DNA from: Gryllotalpicola protaetiae
GTDB taxonomy: Bacteria; Actinomycetota; Actinomycetes; Actinomycetales; Microbacteriaceae
NCBI RefSeq assembly: GCF_003627055.1
Contig: NZ_CP032624.1
Span: 124,001 to 188,000 of the forward strand
Reading direction: 5' to 3'
Length of the DNA: 64,000 bases
The translations under genes and the position numbers were made by a program. Under the pieces are notes generated by a model. That model made no database searches. It was not told the origin of the DNA and was given only the letters and a program-made list of their open reading frames with translations. Shown here in pieces: positions 1-8,510 of the stretch. Numbering within the stretch: the stretch's first letter is position 1; each line of letters starts with the position of its first letter.

Positions 1-1
1 G

Positions 2-952
2 GCGTGGCTCGCCAACCAGTACGACAACCCGGGGAATCCGGCGGCGCACTATGTCTCGACCGGGCCCGAGATCTGGGCGGACACGTCCGGCGAAGTGACC
101 CATTTCGTCGCGACCGTGGGCACGGGCGGAACGATCTCCGGCACCGGGCGGTACCTGAAGGAGGTGTCGGGCGGTTCGGTGCGTGTCATCGGGGCGGACC
201 CCGCGACCTCGAGCTATTCGGGCGGCGACGGCAGCCAGAAGTTCATCGAGGGCGCCGGCCACTTCGTGCACCCGCTCGCCGAAGAGGATGTCTGGCCTGA
301 GTCGCTTGACCTCTCTGTGATCGACGAGTACTCGGCGGTCGACGACGCCGAGGCGATCGCGACGATCCGCTCATTGGCCCGCACGGAGGGCATCCTCGCG
401 GGCGGGTCGGCCGGCGTCGCCCTCGCGGCCGCCCTGCGGCTTGCCGAGGGCCTCACCGAAAGCGACACCGTCGTCGTGCTGCTTCCCGACTCGGGCCGCG
501 CGTACCTCTCGACCTACTACAACGACGACTGGCTGCTGGCGAACGGATTCCGGACAGAAGCCGGCTCGGTGGTCGGCGATCTCGCGTCAGAGCTGCGCAC
601 CGTCGGCCGCTCGCGCACCGGCGCCGCGGCCGCCGCCGAACTCGTCGAGGCAGGCCTCGGGGACCAGCCCGTCGCCGTGCTCTACGAGCGCGACCGCCCG
701 GCCACCGCCCCGCACCACTCCGACATCGCCGGCTGGGCGACCGCCGCACGCCTCGCCGAGGCCGACACCGCCGGCGGCGCCGCCACGGCGACCAAGGTGC
801 GGCTCGGCGCGGGCGAGTCGGTTGCAGCGGCGGCCGCGCGTGCGGCATCCGTCGACCCCCACTGGCAGCTCGCTCTCGTGCTCCACGAAGGGCGCGTCAC
901 CGGCCTGATCGCGCGCGCACGGCTCGATCGGGCGGCGGATGCCGGCGCCTGA
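2..952 (+). CDS. Cystathionine beta-synthase / cysteine synthase-like PLP enzyme, 5' end missing
   Basis: The coding frame is open from the left edge of the window, so the N-terminal part with the PLP-binding lysine lies outside. The visible part is the C-terminal half of a fold-type II PLP enzyme. GTGGTISG is the typical glycine loop that holds the PLP phosphate in the cysteine synthase/CBS family, and LLPDSGRAYLST is the usual end of the catalytic domain of actinobacterial cystathionine beta-synthases. About 130 further residues with two weak CBS-like repeats follow, which fits an enzyme that joins serine and homocysteine (transsulfuration). Cysteine synthase with a CBS domain is the alternative. 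The 3' end overlaps the next gene by 14 nt. Confidence 0.8.
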   Translation, partial: AWLANQYDNPGNPAAHYVSTGPEIWADTSGEVTHFVATVGTGGTISGTGRYLKEVSGGSVRVIGADPATSSYSGGDGSQKFIEGAGHFVHPLAEEDVWPESLDLSVIDEYSAVDDAEAIATIRSLARTEGILAGGSAGVALAAALRLAEGLTESDTVVVLLPDSGRAYLSTYYNDDWLLANGFRTEAGSVVGDLASELRTVGRSRTGAAAAAELVEAGLGDQPVAVLYERDRPATAPHHSDIAGWATAARLAEADTAGGAATATKVRLGAGESVAAAAARAASVDPHWQLALVLHEGRVTGLIARARLDRAADAGA

Positions 953-1391
953 CGCTCCCCTGCTGACGCGCCGCGGCGCGCTCGGCGCGGGCTGCGCGGG
1001 GCTCGCGCTCGGGGCAGCCGCCTGTCTCGCCGGGTGTTCGACGCACGCCTCGGCCGGCACCGACGACTCGTCGCCCAGCTCGACCGCCCCGACCCGCGTA
1101 CCTACCGCGAAGGTGCCGGTCGGCGGGGCACTGGTGGTGTCGGTGAAGCCGTACTACGACGTGGTGGTCGCGCAGCCGACCGCCGGCACTTTCACGGCGC
1201 ACAGCGCGATCTGCACGCACCAGGGCTGCGTGACCGCTGTCGACGGTGCGTCGCTCGCCTGCCCGTGCCACGGCTCGCGGTTCTCCGCGTTCACCGGCGC
1301 GGTGCAAGACGGCCCGGCCACGAAGCCGCTCGTCGCATGGCCGTTCACCGTCGATGGCGACGAGCTTGTGATTCCGCCGGGCAAGGGCTGA
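939..1391 (+). CDS. Rieske [2Fe-2S] lipoprotein, Tat-type signal
   Basis: This is a small exported iron-sulfur protein of 150 residues. The N-terminus has a twin-arginine pair (R11-R12), a hydrophobic stretch and a lipobox LAGC with the lipidated Cys at residue 33. A Ser/Thr-rich linker follows, then one Rieske domain. The cluster ligands are visible: C92 and H94 in CTHQGC, C108 and H111 in CPCHGS, with C97 and C110 as the probable disulfide pair. Stand-alone proteins of this type are common in actinobacteria and probably pass electrons at the outer membrane face, but the partner is unknown. It overlaps the preceding gene, so it may be co-transcribed. Confidence 0.85.
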   Translation: MPAPDAPLLTRRGALGAGCAGLALGAAACLAGCSTHASAGTDDSSPSSTAPTRVPTAKVPVGGALVVSVKPYYDVVVAQPTAGTFTAHSAICTHQGCVTAVDGASLACPCHGSRFSAFTGAVQDGPATKPLVAWPFTVDGDELVIPPGKG

Positions 1392-1515
1392 CAGGAGTTT
1401 ATCTCAACCCGGCATCCACCCCGCCTCCACCCGGGGGCTGAGGCGCCCGGCCGCGGCTTTCGCGAGCATCGAATGGGCGGACTCCGCCGCCCGGAAGATG
1501 CGGAAGCAGGTTGCC

Positions 1516-3666
1516 ATGGCTCGGTGGTTGGAGGCGGTCGGCGCGTTCAGCGCACGACGTCGCTGGTGGGTGATCGTGGCGTGGGTCGTGCTGCTCGCCG
1601 CGGCGGTCGGCGGGATGGCGGCGTTCTCGAAGCCGCTCGACTCGAACATCACGGTCAAGGGTCTGCCGTCGATCACGACGCTGGATTCGGTGCAGAAGAC
1701 CTTCGGCGGCGGCGACCGCGGCAGCGGACGCGTCGTGTTCGCGGCACCGAAGGGCGAGAAGCTGACGGATGCCGACGCGGCAGCCGTCGCGACGCTGACC
1801 GCGAAGCTCGCGGCGGTCCACGGCGTCGCCGGCGCGGTCGACCCCTTCGACCAGCCGAAGGCAGGCGGCCTCTCCCCCGCGGGCCGCGTCGGCTACATCA
1901 CGGTGACGCTCGAGACGGCGTCGCCGTCGGCCGGCACGCAGTCGAGCATCCGCTCAGTCATCTCGCACGCCGAGACCGCGCACCTCGAGGTCGCGGCCAC
2001 CTCTGACATCGTGGGCCAGACCGGTGCCTCCTCGAGCCAGCTGCCCGGCATCGTCCTCGCGCTGATCGTGCTGCTGGTGACGTTCGGCACGATCCTCGCG
2101 GCCGGCATGCCGCTGCTGTCGGCGCTGATCGGCCTCGGCACCGGCGTCACCGCGATCTACGCGGCCACGAGCTTCATCACGCTCAACGATGTCGCGCCGA
2201 CGCTCGCGCTGCTGCTCGGGCTCGCGGTCGGCATCGACTACTCGCTGTTCATCGTGAGCCGCCACCGCCGCCAGCTGCTCGAGGGCATGACCCCGAAGGA
2301 CTCGTTGCCGCTCGCGGTCGGCACCGCGGGCACCGCCGTGTTCTTCGCGGCGCTGACGGTCATCATCGCGCTTGCGGGACTCGCGGTCGAGAACCTCGGG
2401 TTCCTCACCCAGATGGGCCTCGCCGCCGCTTTCGCCGTCTTCGTGGCGATGCTCGTGTCGCTCACGCTGACCCCGGCGCTGCTGTCGCTCGCCGGCCCGC
2501 GCATCCTCACGCGTCGCGCACGGCGCCGGCTCGCCGCCGGTGAGGCGCGGCGACCCGGGCGCTTCGCCCCCGGCTGGATCGCCGCCGTGCAGAAGCGGCC
2601 GGTGCTCTTCCTCGTCGCGGCGCTCGTCGTGGTCGGGGTGCTCGCGGCGCCCGTGATGGGGCTGCGGCTCGGGCTCGGCAACGACGGCACGCAGCCGAGC
2701 GCCACGACCGAGCGGCAGGCATCCGATCTGCTCGCCGACGGCTTCGGCGCGGGCGTCAACGGGCCGCTCGAGATCCTCGCGAGCTACCCCGCCGCGCCGA
2801 CGCAGACCGAGGCCGGAGCGCTCGCCCAGAAGGTCGGCCGCGTGACGGACGTCGCCGCGACGCAGCTCGCCGGTCTCAAGGGCGATCAGGTGCTGCTCGC
2901 GGTCGTGCCGAAGAGCGGGCCGTCGGACGACGCGACCGTCACGCTCGTGCACACACTGCGCGAAGCATCCCTCGCCCGCTCACTGCCGGGCTCGCCGAAA
3001 CTCGAGGTGACCGGGCAGACCGCCGTCGACATCGACATCTCGGACCGTCTCGCCGGCGCGCTGCCTCTGTATCTCGGGCTGATCGCGGCGTTCGCCTTCG
3101 TGCTGATGGTCGCGGTGTTCCGCTCTCTGCTGGTACCGCTCAAGGCCGCGCTCACGTTCCTGCTCAGCCTCGGCGCCGCGCTCGGGGTGACCGTCGCGGT
3201 GTTCCAGTGGGGCTGGCTCGGCGGGCTGTTCGGCGTCGACCCGCCCGCACCGCTGCTCGCCTTCCTGCCGACCATCGTGATCGGCGTGCTGTTCGGTCTT
3301 TCGATGGACTACGAGATGTTCCTCGTCACGGGCATGCGCGAGCACTTCGTGCACCACGAGACGGCCAGAGGCGCCGTGTCGACGGGGTTCCAGCAGGGCG
3401 CGAAGATCGTCGCCGCTGCCGCGCTGATCATGATCGGCGTGTTCGGCAACGGCGTCATCGAGGGCGACTCGACGATCAGGCCGATCGCCTTCGCGCTCGC
3501 GATCGGCATCGTGATCGACGCGTTCGTGGTGCGCATGACACTCGTGCCCGCCCTGCTCACGCTGTTCGGCCGCGCTGCCTGGTGGCTGCCGAAGTGGCTC
3601 GGTCGCATCGTGCCGAACGTCGACGTCGAGGGCGCAGCGCTGCAGCGACCGACGCTGAACCGCTGA
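1516..3666 (+). CDS. MMPL-family RND transporter
   Basis: The product is a large inner-membrane exporter of the MmpL/YdfJ type, about 716 residues with two similar halves, each with one membrane segment, an extracytoplasmic loop and a bundle of five further segments. The Asp-Tyr pairs expected for proton coupling are present in both halves (GIDYSLF near residue 240 and SMDYEMF near residue 600). Family members export lipids, glycolipids or drugs; nothing here names the substrate. I prefer the ATG at 1516, preceded by GCAGG; an in-frame ATG at 1498 would add six residues. The gene stands alone and converges on the next one, with six bases between the stop codons. Confidence 0.88.
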   Translation: MARWLEAVGAFSARRRWWVIVAWVVLLAAAVGGMAAFSKPLDSNITVKGLPSITTLDSVQKTFGGGDRGSGRVVFAAPKGEKLTDADAAAVATLTAKLAAVHGVAGAVDPFDQPKAGGLSPAGRVGYITVTLETASPSAGTQSSIRSVISHAETAHLEVAATSDIVGQTGASSSQLPGIVLALIVLLVTFGTILAAGMPLLSALIGLGTGVTAIYAATSFITLNDVAPTLALLLGLAVGIDYSLFIVSRHRRQLLEGMTPKDSLPLAVGTAGTAVFFAALTVIIALAGLAVENLGFLTQMGLAAAFAVFVAMLVSLTLTPALLSLAGPRILTRRARRRLAAGEARRPGRFAPGWIAAVQKRPVLFLVAALVVVGVLAAPVMGLRLGLGNDGTQPSATTERQASDLLADGFGAGVNGPLEILASYPAAPTQTEAGALAQKVGRVTDVAATQLAGLKGDQVLLAVVPKSGPSDDATVTLVHTLREASLARSLPGSPKLEVTGQTAVDIDISDRLAGALPLYLGLIAAFAFVLMVAVFRSLLVPLKAALTFLLSLGAALGVTVAVFQWGWLGGLFGVDPPAPLLAFLPTIVIGVLFGLSMDYEMFLVTGMREHFVHHETARGAVSTGFQQGAKIVAAAALIMIGVFGNGVIEGDSTIRPIAFALAIGIVIDAFVVRMTLVPALLTLFGRAAWWLPKWLGRIVPNVDVEGAALQRPTLNR

Positions 3667-3672
3667 ACTGCG

Positions 3673-4617
3673 TCAGAGCAGGCGGACGGGCGAACCGTCG
3701 TCCCACGCGACGATGTCCTCGACCACGTCTGCGTAGAAGTGCGCGTACTGGTCGGTGGTGACATAGCCGAGGTGGGGCAGCAGCAGCGTGTTCGGCGCCG
3801 ATCGCAGCGGGTGGTCCCGCGGAAGCGGCTCGGTCTCGTACACGTCGAGCGCCGCGCCGGCGATGCGCCGCTCGGCGAGCGCGGCGAGCAGCGCGGACTC
3901 GTCGACGATCGGCCCGCGCGAGGTGTTGATGAGATACGCCGTCGGCTTCATGACGGCGAGCTCGCGCGCGCCGACGAGGCCGCGGCTCGATTCGGTGAGG
4001 GGCAGGTGGATGGTGAGCAGATCGGATTCCTCGAACAGCTCGCGCTTGTGCACGAGGGTCGCCCCGTGCTGAGCCGCCCGCTCGCGCGTGATCGAGCGGT
4101 CCCACGCGATGACGTGCATGCCGAAGGCGCGTGCGAGATCGGCGACCGGGCCGCCGAGGCGGCCGAGGCCGAGCACGCCGAGCGTCTTCCCCTGCAAGCC
4201 GGGGCCGATCGTGTGCTGCCAGCCGCCCGCGCGGATGGACGCGTCCTCTTCGGCGAAGTGCCGCGTCAGGGCGATCATCATGCCGAGCGTGAGTTCCGGC
4301 ACGCTGTTCCCGCCGCCGCGTGCGCCCGAGACCGTGACCCCGTGGGCGGCCGCAGCGCCGAGGTCGATGACCGCGTTCATCATGCCGGTCGTGACGAGCA
4401 GCTTCAGCTCGGGCAGTCGCGGGAACAACTCGGCGGGGAATGCCGTGCGCTCGCGCATCACGACGACGACCTCGCTGTGCGCGAGGCGTTCGGCCAGGGC
4501 ATCCGCACCGAGATGCTCGTCGATCACCTCGAGCTCGAAGCGCTCGGCCACCGCCGACCAGTCGGCAGAGCTCAGGGCAACACGCTGATAGTCATCGAGG
4601 ATCGTCACCCGTCGCAC
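3673..4617 (-). CDS. D-2-hydroxyacid dehydrogenase family protein
   Basis: This is an NAD(P)-dependent oxidoreductase of the D-isomer-specific 2-hydroxyacid dehydrogenase (phosphoglycerate dehydrogenase-like) family, 314 residues, the normal length. The nucleotide-binding loop GLGRLGGPVA is central, followed by SRGPIVDES with the substrate-binding Arg, a Glu in the DVYETEPL segment and the catalytic His in LLPHLGY, so the Arg-Glu-His set is complete. The substrate cannot be told. The GTG start at 4617 is preceded by a TAGGCT -10 box (4624-4629) only six bases upstream, which suggests a leaderless mRNA. Confidence 0.88.
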   Translation of the reverse strand: MRRVTILDDYQRVALSSADWSAVAERFELEVIDEHLGADALAERLAHSEVVVVMRERTAFPAELFPRLPELKLLVTTGMMNAVIDLGAAAAHGVTVSGARGGGNSVPELTLGMMIALTRHFAEEDASIRAGGWQHTIGPGLQGKTLGVLGLGRLGGPVADLARAFGMHVIAWDRSITRERAAQHGATLVHKRELFEESDLLTIHLPLTESSRGLVGARELAVMKPTAYLINTSRGPIVDESALLAALAERRIAGAALDVYETEPLPRDHPLRSAPNTLLLPHLGYVTTDQYAHFYADVVEDIVAWDDGSPVRLL

Positions 4618-4850
4618 ACGATGAGCCTAGAGCCGCGGTGAGGCTCGCCTCTGCGGGCGGCTTCAACTCAGCTCAGCTCGTCGAAGTCGCCGCGCATCCA
4701 GGCGATCTGCCGCTCGGTAGGTCGCTTCCATGGTCGAGACCCTACCGATGCCGCATACGACCAACCGTGCATGCGACAACCGATCCCTTCGCGCGCAACG
4801 GTGCTACTGCCTTCACCGGCAGATTGGCTTGGATTCCGCCGGCTGTCAGC

Positions 4851-5351
4851 TCAGATTCGTGGAGTGGGATCGAGGGCGTCTACAAGTGCCGCGTCTGACA
4901 GACCCTCGAGTGTGAGTAGCGCGTCGTACGGGTTCCCGAGTTCAAGTCCGAGAGCCTCGGCGAATGCGTGCTCGGTGCCCTGGCGGCTCGCCTTGCGCAC
5001 CATGACCGCCTGCCTCAGGTTCTCGCCGAATAGGCGAAGCAGCCGGCCCTCGACGAGCATGTGCCGGAACGCGTCCTGCTGGACCACCGGGAGCGCCTGC
5101 CCGAAAACCTCGATCTGTGTTCCCTCGAAGCGAAGCATGATGACACTGGCCGGTGGTTGCGTGTTCCGACGGTGGGAGGCGACCCATGCCCCTCCCGCGA
5201 TCGTCTTGACGGTCTGTTCGAACGAAATGAGGTCGGACGCATGGCAGGCGATGTCAATGTCGCTATTCGGCGTCTGCACGCCGATCGGCATGGAGCCGAC
5301 AATCGCCGGCTGGTACTCAGCCAGCGCGCGAATCAGTGCACCGAGGTCCAT
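4851..5351 (-). CDS. DUF4269-type nucleotidyltransferase-fold protein
   Basis: The protein has 166 residues. Near the N-terminus is GSMPIGVQTPNSDIDIAC, the glycine-rich start and the D-x-D of the nucleotidyltransferase fold, in the arrangement I know from DUF4269 proteins. No function has been established for that family to my knowledge. The ATG at 5351 lies four bases after the stop codon of the upstream nucleotidyltransferase gene, with no good ribosome-binding site of its own, so translation is probably coupled. The frame continues upstream to 5501, but that part overlaps the neighbouring gene and looks like shadow sequence. Two nucleotidyltransferase-fold genes in one transcript is unusual. 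Confidence 0.75.
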   Translation of the reverse strand: MDLGALIRALAEYQPAIVGSMPIGVQTPNSDIDIACHASDLISFEQTVKTIAGGAWVASHRRNTQPPASVIMLRFEGTQIEVFGQALPVVQQDAFRHMLVEGRLLRLFGENLRQAVMVRKASRQGTEHAFAEALGLELGNPYDALLTLEGLSDAALVDALDPTPRI

Positions 5352-5355
5352 GAGT

Positions 5356-6177
5356 TCATGATGATGGACCCTCCGCAGCGCCGTCGTGGTGAACGTCCGC
5401 GATACCTTCGGTCGCAACGGCATCGGCAAGCCGTTTGCGCGTCGCGATGACGGCACGCGAGAGGTTCTGAGGATCGCTGTCGAGTCCGGTGATGACCTCA
5501 TCGAGCCAACGCAGGCCCGCCTTGGTGAGCAATTGCTTTTCGTTTGTGACCCATTCGCCTCGGTGAGCGAGGATCGCGTGAGCCGCGTAGCACGCCCCTT
5601 CGCTCAGCAGGCCTGCGCACTGGGCCGCACGGCCGTGCCTCGCATGTCCTTCCTCCGCGTATTGAAACGTGAAGTCAGCCCATTCCCACCAGATGCCGGG
5701 GGCCCGGCGGCGCAACGCTTCGGGGTATTCCCAGCGCGACAGCGACCCGCGCAGAGTCCTATTGATTCCGAGTTCGGCCAAGAGAATGTAGCTCGGCAGA
5801 CCCGCTTGATGAAAGAGAAGTCGCTCGACGGAGTACTCCCCTCGGCAGGCATCGTCGTGAATCTGGTCGATCAGGTGAAGGTCGCGGTAGTGGATGTCGA
5901 TCGCGTGACCGTCCACAGTGAGCTTGCCGCCGCCATTGAAGATCGGGCTCCACGCGCCGAGCTCGCTGATCTGGCCCGGCCACCCGAGATCTCGGATGGA
6001 CTGCGGATCGAAGCCGCCCCGGTAGTAGACCGCGACGTCCCAGTCGCTGTCTGCGTGGTGTGTTCCCTGCGCACGGGAGCCGCCGAGAGCGACGGCCTCC
6101 ACGCCGGGTAGGCGGTAGAGCGAGTCGGCAACGTAGTCGACGAATGACGGATTGAAAGCATGGTCTGACGTAAGCAA
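5356..6177 (-). CDS. Nucleotidyltransferase domain protein (TTG start)
   Basis: The protein is about 273 residues. GGSRAQGTHHADSDWDVAVYY-type sequence near residue 30 has the G-S-x(8-12)-D-x-D signature of DNA polymerase beta-like nucleotidyltransferases, here with both metal-binding Asp. The remainder is a helical C-terminal region with many Trp and Arg residues, as in aminoglycoside/lincosamide-type or DUF4037-like transferases. I place the start at a TTG because AAGGAG stands six bases before it and the conserved region begins just after. ATG codons further upstream would add poorly conserved sequence. Substrate unknown: it could modify a small molecule, a tRNA or a protein. Confidence 0.75.
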   Translation of the reverse strand: MLTSDHAFNPSFVDYVADSLYRLPGVEAVALGGSRAQGTHHADSDWDVAVYYRGGFDPQSIRDLGWPGQISELGAWSPIFNGGGKLTVDGHAIDIHYRDLHLIDQIHDDACRGEYSVERLLFHQAGLPSYILLAELGINRTLRGSLSRWEYPEALRRRAPGIWWEWADFTFQYAEEGHARHGRAAQCAGLLSEGACYAAHAILAHRGEWVTNEKQLLTKAGLRWLDEVITGLDSDPQNLSRAVIATRKRLADAVATEGIADVHHDGAAEGPSS

Positions 6178-6395
6178 TGTGTTCTCCTTGCATGCCGGAT
6201 CGATCAACTCGCACGCGAAGGCGGCGAGGACTGAATCAGCGGCTAAAGGATCACGAAACTCAGTGTTGCACGGGGTTCGTTTGCAGGCCAAGCCCATCGG
6301 CGAAGGCTGCACGCAGGGTCCTCCACTGGCCATGAATGGAGTCCATCGGTGGCTGCGGCCCGCGATCAGCCATGTGTGGCGCACGGGAGGATCGT

Positions 6396-7190
6396 TCACC
6401 GCGCGGTCAAGAACTCCGTCAGTGCCGCCATCCACTGGTCAAACGCGTCGAGATGCGCGTCATGTGACGCGCCGTCAAGATCGACCCGGGTGACGTTCAC
6501 ACCCCTGGCGACAAAGTCTGCCTTCTGTTCCTCGGTGAACATGCCGCCATCGGCGTACACGACGAGGGTCGGCGCCGTGACACTCTGCCATTCCTGCCAG
6601 CGCGGAACCGCCACTGCGGTGATCGTCGCGACCATCACATCGGCATCAAATCGCGGGTAGAGGCCGTCCGGGCGTTCCTCCAGATCAGCTACCCATGCCT
6701 GCGCCAAAGGCCCGTCACCGAGTGCCGCCGCCGCCGCTTCACGGCTCGCGAACGGCACCTCCCAAGACCGGAAGTAATCGCCGAGAGCAGCGTGGTCCTC
6801 AGCCGAGCCACCGCCCTCATTGCCTTCCAACAGGACCAGCCTGCGCACCAGATCGCGGCGTGCGGCCGCGACGAGCATGGCCGTGTGGGCGCCCATAGAC
6901 TGACCGACCAAGTCCACCGGCTGCGACGACTCGGCTTCGATAACGCGCACCACGTCCTCGACGAACGCCGTGCGCGAGGTGTCGGCCGGGACCCTTGTAC
7001 TGTGTCCGTGCCCGCGCTGGTCGATGAGGATCACCTGCCGCGGCGAGAGCGCGGACGCTGTCGGGATGAATTCGCGGCTGCTGCCAGCCAAACCATGAAG
7101 GATGACGATCGCTGGACTGTCACCGTCGAAGACCGAATACGACACGTTGATGCCGCCGCCGGTCGTAAGTACGCGACTCGCTCCACCCAC
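6396..7190 (-). CDS. Alpha/beta-fold hydrolase
   Basis: This is a soluble hydrolase of 264 residues. HGLAGSS near residue 32 forms the oxyanion hole, the nucleophile elbow is GQSMGAH with Ser 98, an Asp lies in the VYADGGMF segment and the catalytic His is in GASHDAH near the C-terminus, so the triad is complete. Substrate unknown; esterases, lactonases and C-C hydrolases all look like this. The GTG start at 7190 has a TAGTGT -10 box exactly six bases upstream, so the mRNA is probably leaderless. Confidence 0.82.
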   Translation of the reverse strand: MGGASRVLTTGGGINVSYSVFDGDSPAIVILHGLAGSSREFIPTASALSPRQVILIDQRGHGHSTRVPADTSRTAFVEDVVRVIEAESSQPVDLVGQSMGAHTAMLVAAARRDLVRRLVLLEGNEGGGSAEDHAALGDYFRSWEVPFASREAAAAALGDGPLAQAWVADLEERPDGLYPRFDADVMVATITAVAVPRWQEWQSVTAPTLVVYADGGMFTEEQKADFVARGVNVTRVDLDGASHDAHLDAFDQWMAALTEFLTAR

Positions 7191-7207
7191 CCGGCAACAC
7201 TACTGAG

Positions 7208-7618
7208 CGCCAATCACCCGACCGCAAGCCAGTCGGCCAGCGTACACGTTGAGCCTTATCGCCTCCTGACCCGCGGAACCGCTCTGTCCGAGATCCTCGC
7301 GCTCGGGCGCGACACCGGCAAACTCGACGCTTTCGCCAGCCGCGGACTCCGCACCGCCGTTGTCGATATCACCGACGAGACCACGGCGACCCGGAGGCCG
7401 TCACTCTCCTCTCAAGCTTCACGGATGCCGGCGCGTTCGCCCCTGTTGTCGTCGGCGCCCTGGGCGACAGCGCTTTCCATGCAACCCGACAGTCCCATCT
7501 TCTCTTCGGGCGACACCCGTCAGCCCCATCAGCGCGATGTCGCCGATCCGCCCGACCGTGCAGCTCCTGCCGACCTCTCCGTCAGACCCGCTCACGAAGC
7601 GGCTCCGATAGCCTGGTC
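7208..7618 (+). pseudogene. Decayed coding remnants, possibly NAD(P)-binding proteins
   Basis: I find no intact gene between the hydrolase and the thiamine riboswitch. In one frame a stretch near 7255-7380 reads like part of an NmrA-type NAD(P)-binding protein (ILALGRDTGKLDAFASRG, then VVDITDET). From about 7385, in another frame, GDPEAVTLL followed by FAPVVVGALGDS resembles the C-terminal part of an F420-dependent NADP reductase-like protein. Neither has a start codon or a complete domain. I read this as remnants left by deletion and frameshift. The family identification rests on memory of similar sequences and is weak. Confidence 0.3.
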
Positions 7619-7623
7619 CTACA

Positions 7624-7702
7624 TGTGACACGGGGTGCCCTGCGGGGCTGAGATCACACCCGTTGAACCTGATCTAGTTCGTACTAGCGAAGGGATGTCG
7701 CG
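7624..7702 (+). promoter_or_regulatory. TPP riboswitch (THI box)
   Basis: The conserved thiamine pyrophosphate aptamer elements are all present: CGGGGTGC at the 5' side, GGCTGAGA, ACCCGTTGAACCTGAT and GCGAAGGGA at the 3' side. A closing P1 stem of seven pairs can be drawn between 7624-7630 (TGTGACA) and 7696-7702 (TGTCGCG), including two G-U pairs. The purine stretch GAAGGGA at 7689-7695 lies inside the aptamer and is also the ribosome-binding site of the gene that begins at 7704. Ligand binding should therefore hide the site and block translation. A TAGCCT -10 box at 7609-7614 is a plausible promoter just upstream. Confidence 0.95.
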
Positions 7703-7703
7703 C

Positions 7704-8510
7704 ATGACGCGCACGCCAGAAAACCTGACTACGTCCACCGTCGAGGCCTGGGGGGCAGTGCGGGCGCACCGGCCGCTCGTGCAATGCCTGACCAACACGG
7801 TGGTCACGAACTTCACCGCGAATGTGCTGCTGGCCCTCGGTGCGACGCCTGCGATGGTCGACCTCCCGGGTGAGGCAGGGTGGTTCGCCCAGGTCGCATC
7901 GGGTGTGCTGATCAATCTCGGCACGCCGACGCAGGAGCAGCGCAGTGCGATGCGTGAAGCAGCGGCAGCGGCAGCGGATGCCGGGACTCCATGGGTGCTG
8001 GACCCCGTGGCGATCGGGGCGCTCCCGGTGCGGACTGCCCTCGCGAAGGAGCTCACGGCACTTCATCCGACAATCGTGCGGGGCAACGCATCCGAGATCA
8101 TCGCATTGGACGGGGCTGGTGTGGGCGGTCGCGGTGTGGATGCGACCGATTCAGTGGAGGAAGCGGTGGCGGCGGCTGTTCGTATCGCGCGCCGTGGCGG
8201 CGGGGTCGTCGCGGTGTCCGGGCCGACCGACGTCGTGACCGACGGCGTGGAGACGGTGAGGCTCGGCAACGGTGACACGCTGCTCACCCGGGTGACCGGT
8301 GGCGGGTGCGCGCTGGGCGCCGTGATGGCGGCGTTCGCAGGTGAGGAAGACCCGTTCACGGCAAGCGTTGCGGCGATCACGGTGTACAACGTGGCTGCTG
8401 AGATCGCGGCTCAGTCTGCGGCGGGGCCGGGGAGCTTCGCCGTCGCTTTCATCGACGCGCTCGCGGGTCTCGACGCCGCGACGCTGCGACGCCGGGCAGT
8501 GATCTCGTGA
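7704..8510 (+). CDS. thiM: Hydroxyethylthiazole kinase
   Basis: ThiM phosphorylates 4-methyl-5-(2-hydroxyethyl)thiazole so that it can re-enter thiamine synthesis. The protein has 268 residues, a normal length. Typical features are [16 protein letters not shown] near the N-terminus, [17 protein letters not shown] in the middle and [11 protein letters not shown] with the catalytic Cys. I choose the ATG at 7704 because GAAGGGA precedes it by about eight bases and it follows the riboswitch directly; a second ATG at 7695 sits inside the aptamer. It is the first gene of a three-gene thiamine salvage operon. Confidence 0.93.
   Translation: MTRTPENLTTSTVEAWGAVRAHRPLVQCLTNTVVTNFTANVLLALGATPAMVDLPGEAGWFAQVASGVLINLGTPTQEQRSAMREAAAAAADAGTPWVLDPVAIGALPVRTALAKELTALHPTIVRGNASEIIALDGAGVGGRGVDATDSVEEAVAAAVRIARRGGGVVAVSGPTDVVTDGVETVRLGNGDTLLTRVTGGGCALGAVMAAFAGEEDPFTASVAAITVYNVAAEIAAQSAAGPGSFAVAFIDALAGLDAATLRRRAVIS

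Noticed and set aside
4660-4735. Minus-strand tail reading KRPTERQIAWMRGDFDELS before a stop, considered as a gene remnant
   Set aside because: It is about 20 residues, has no start or domain, and I cannot connect it to a family. The rest of the gap 4618-4850 shows nothing.
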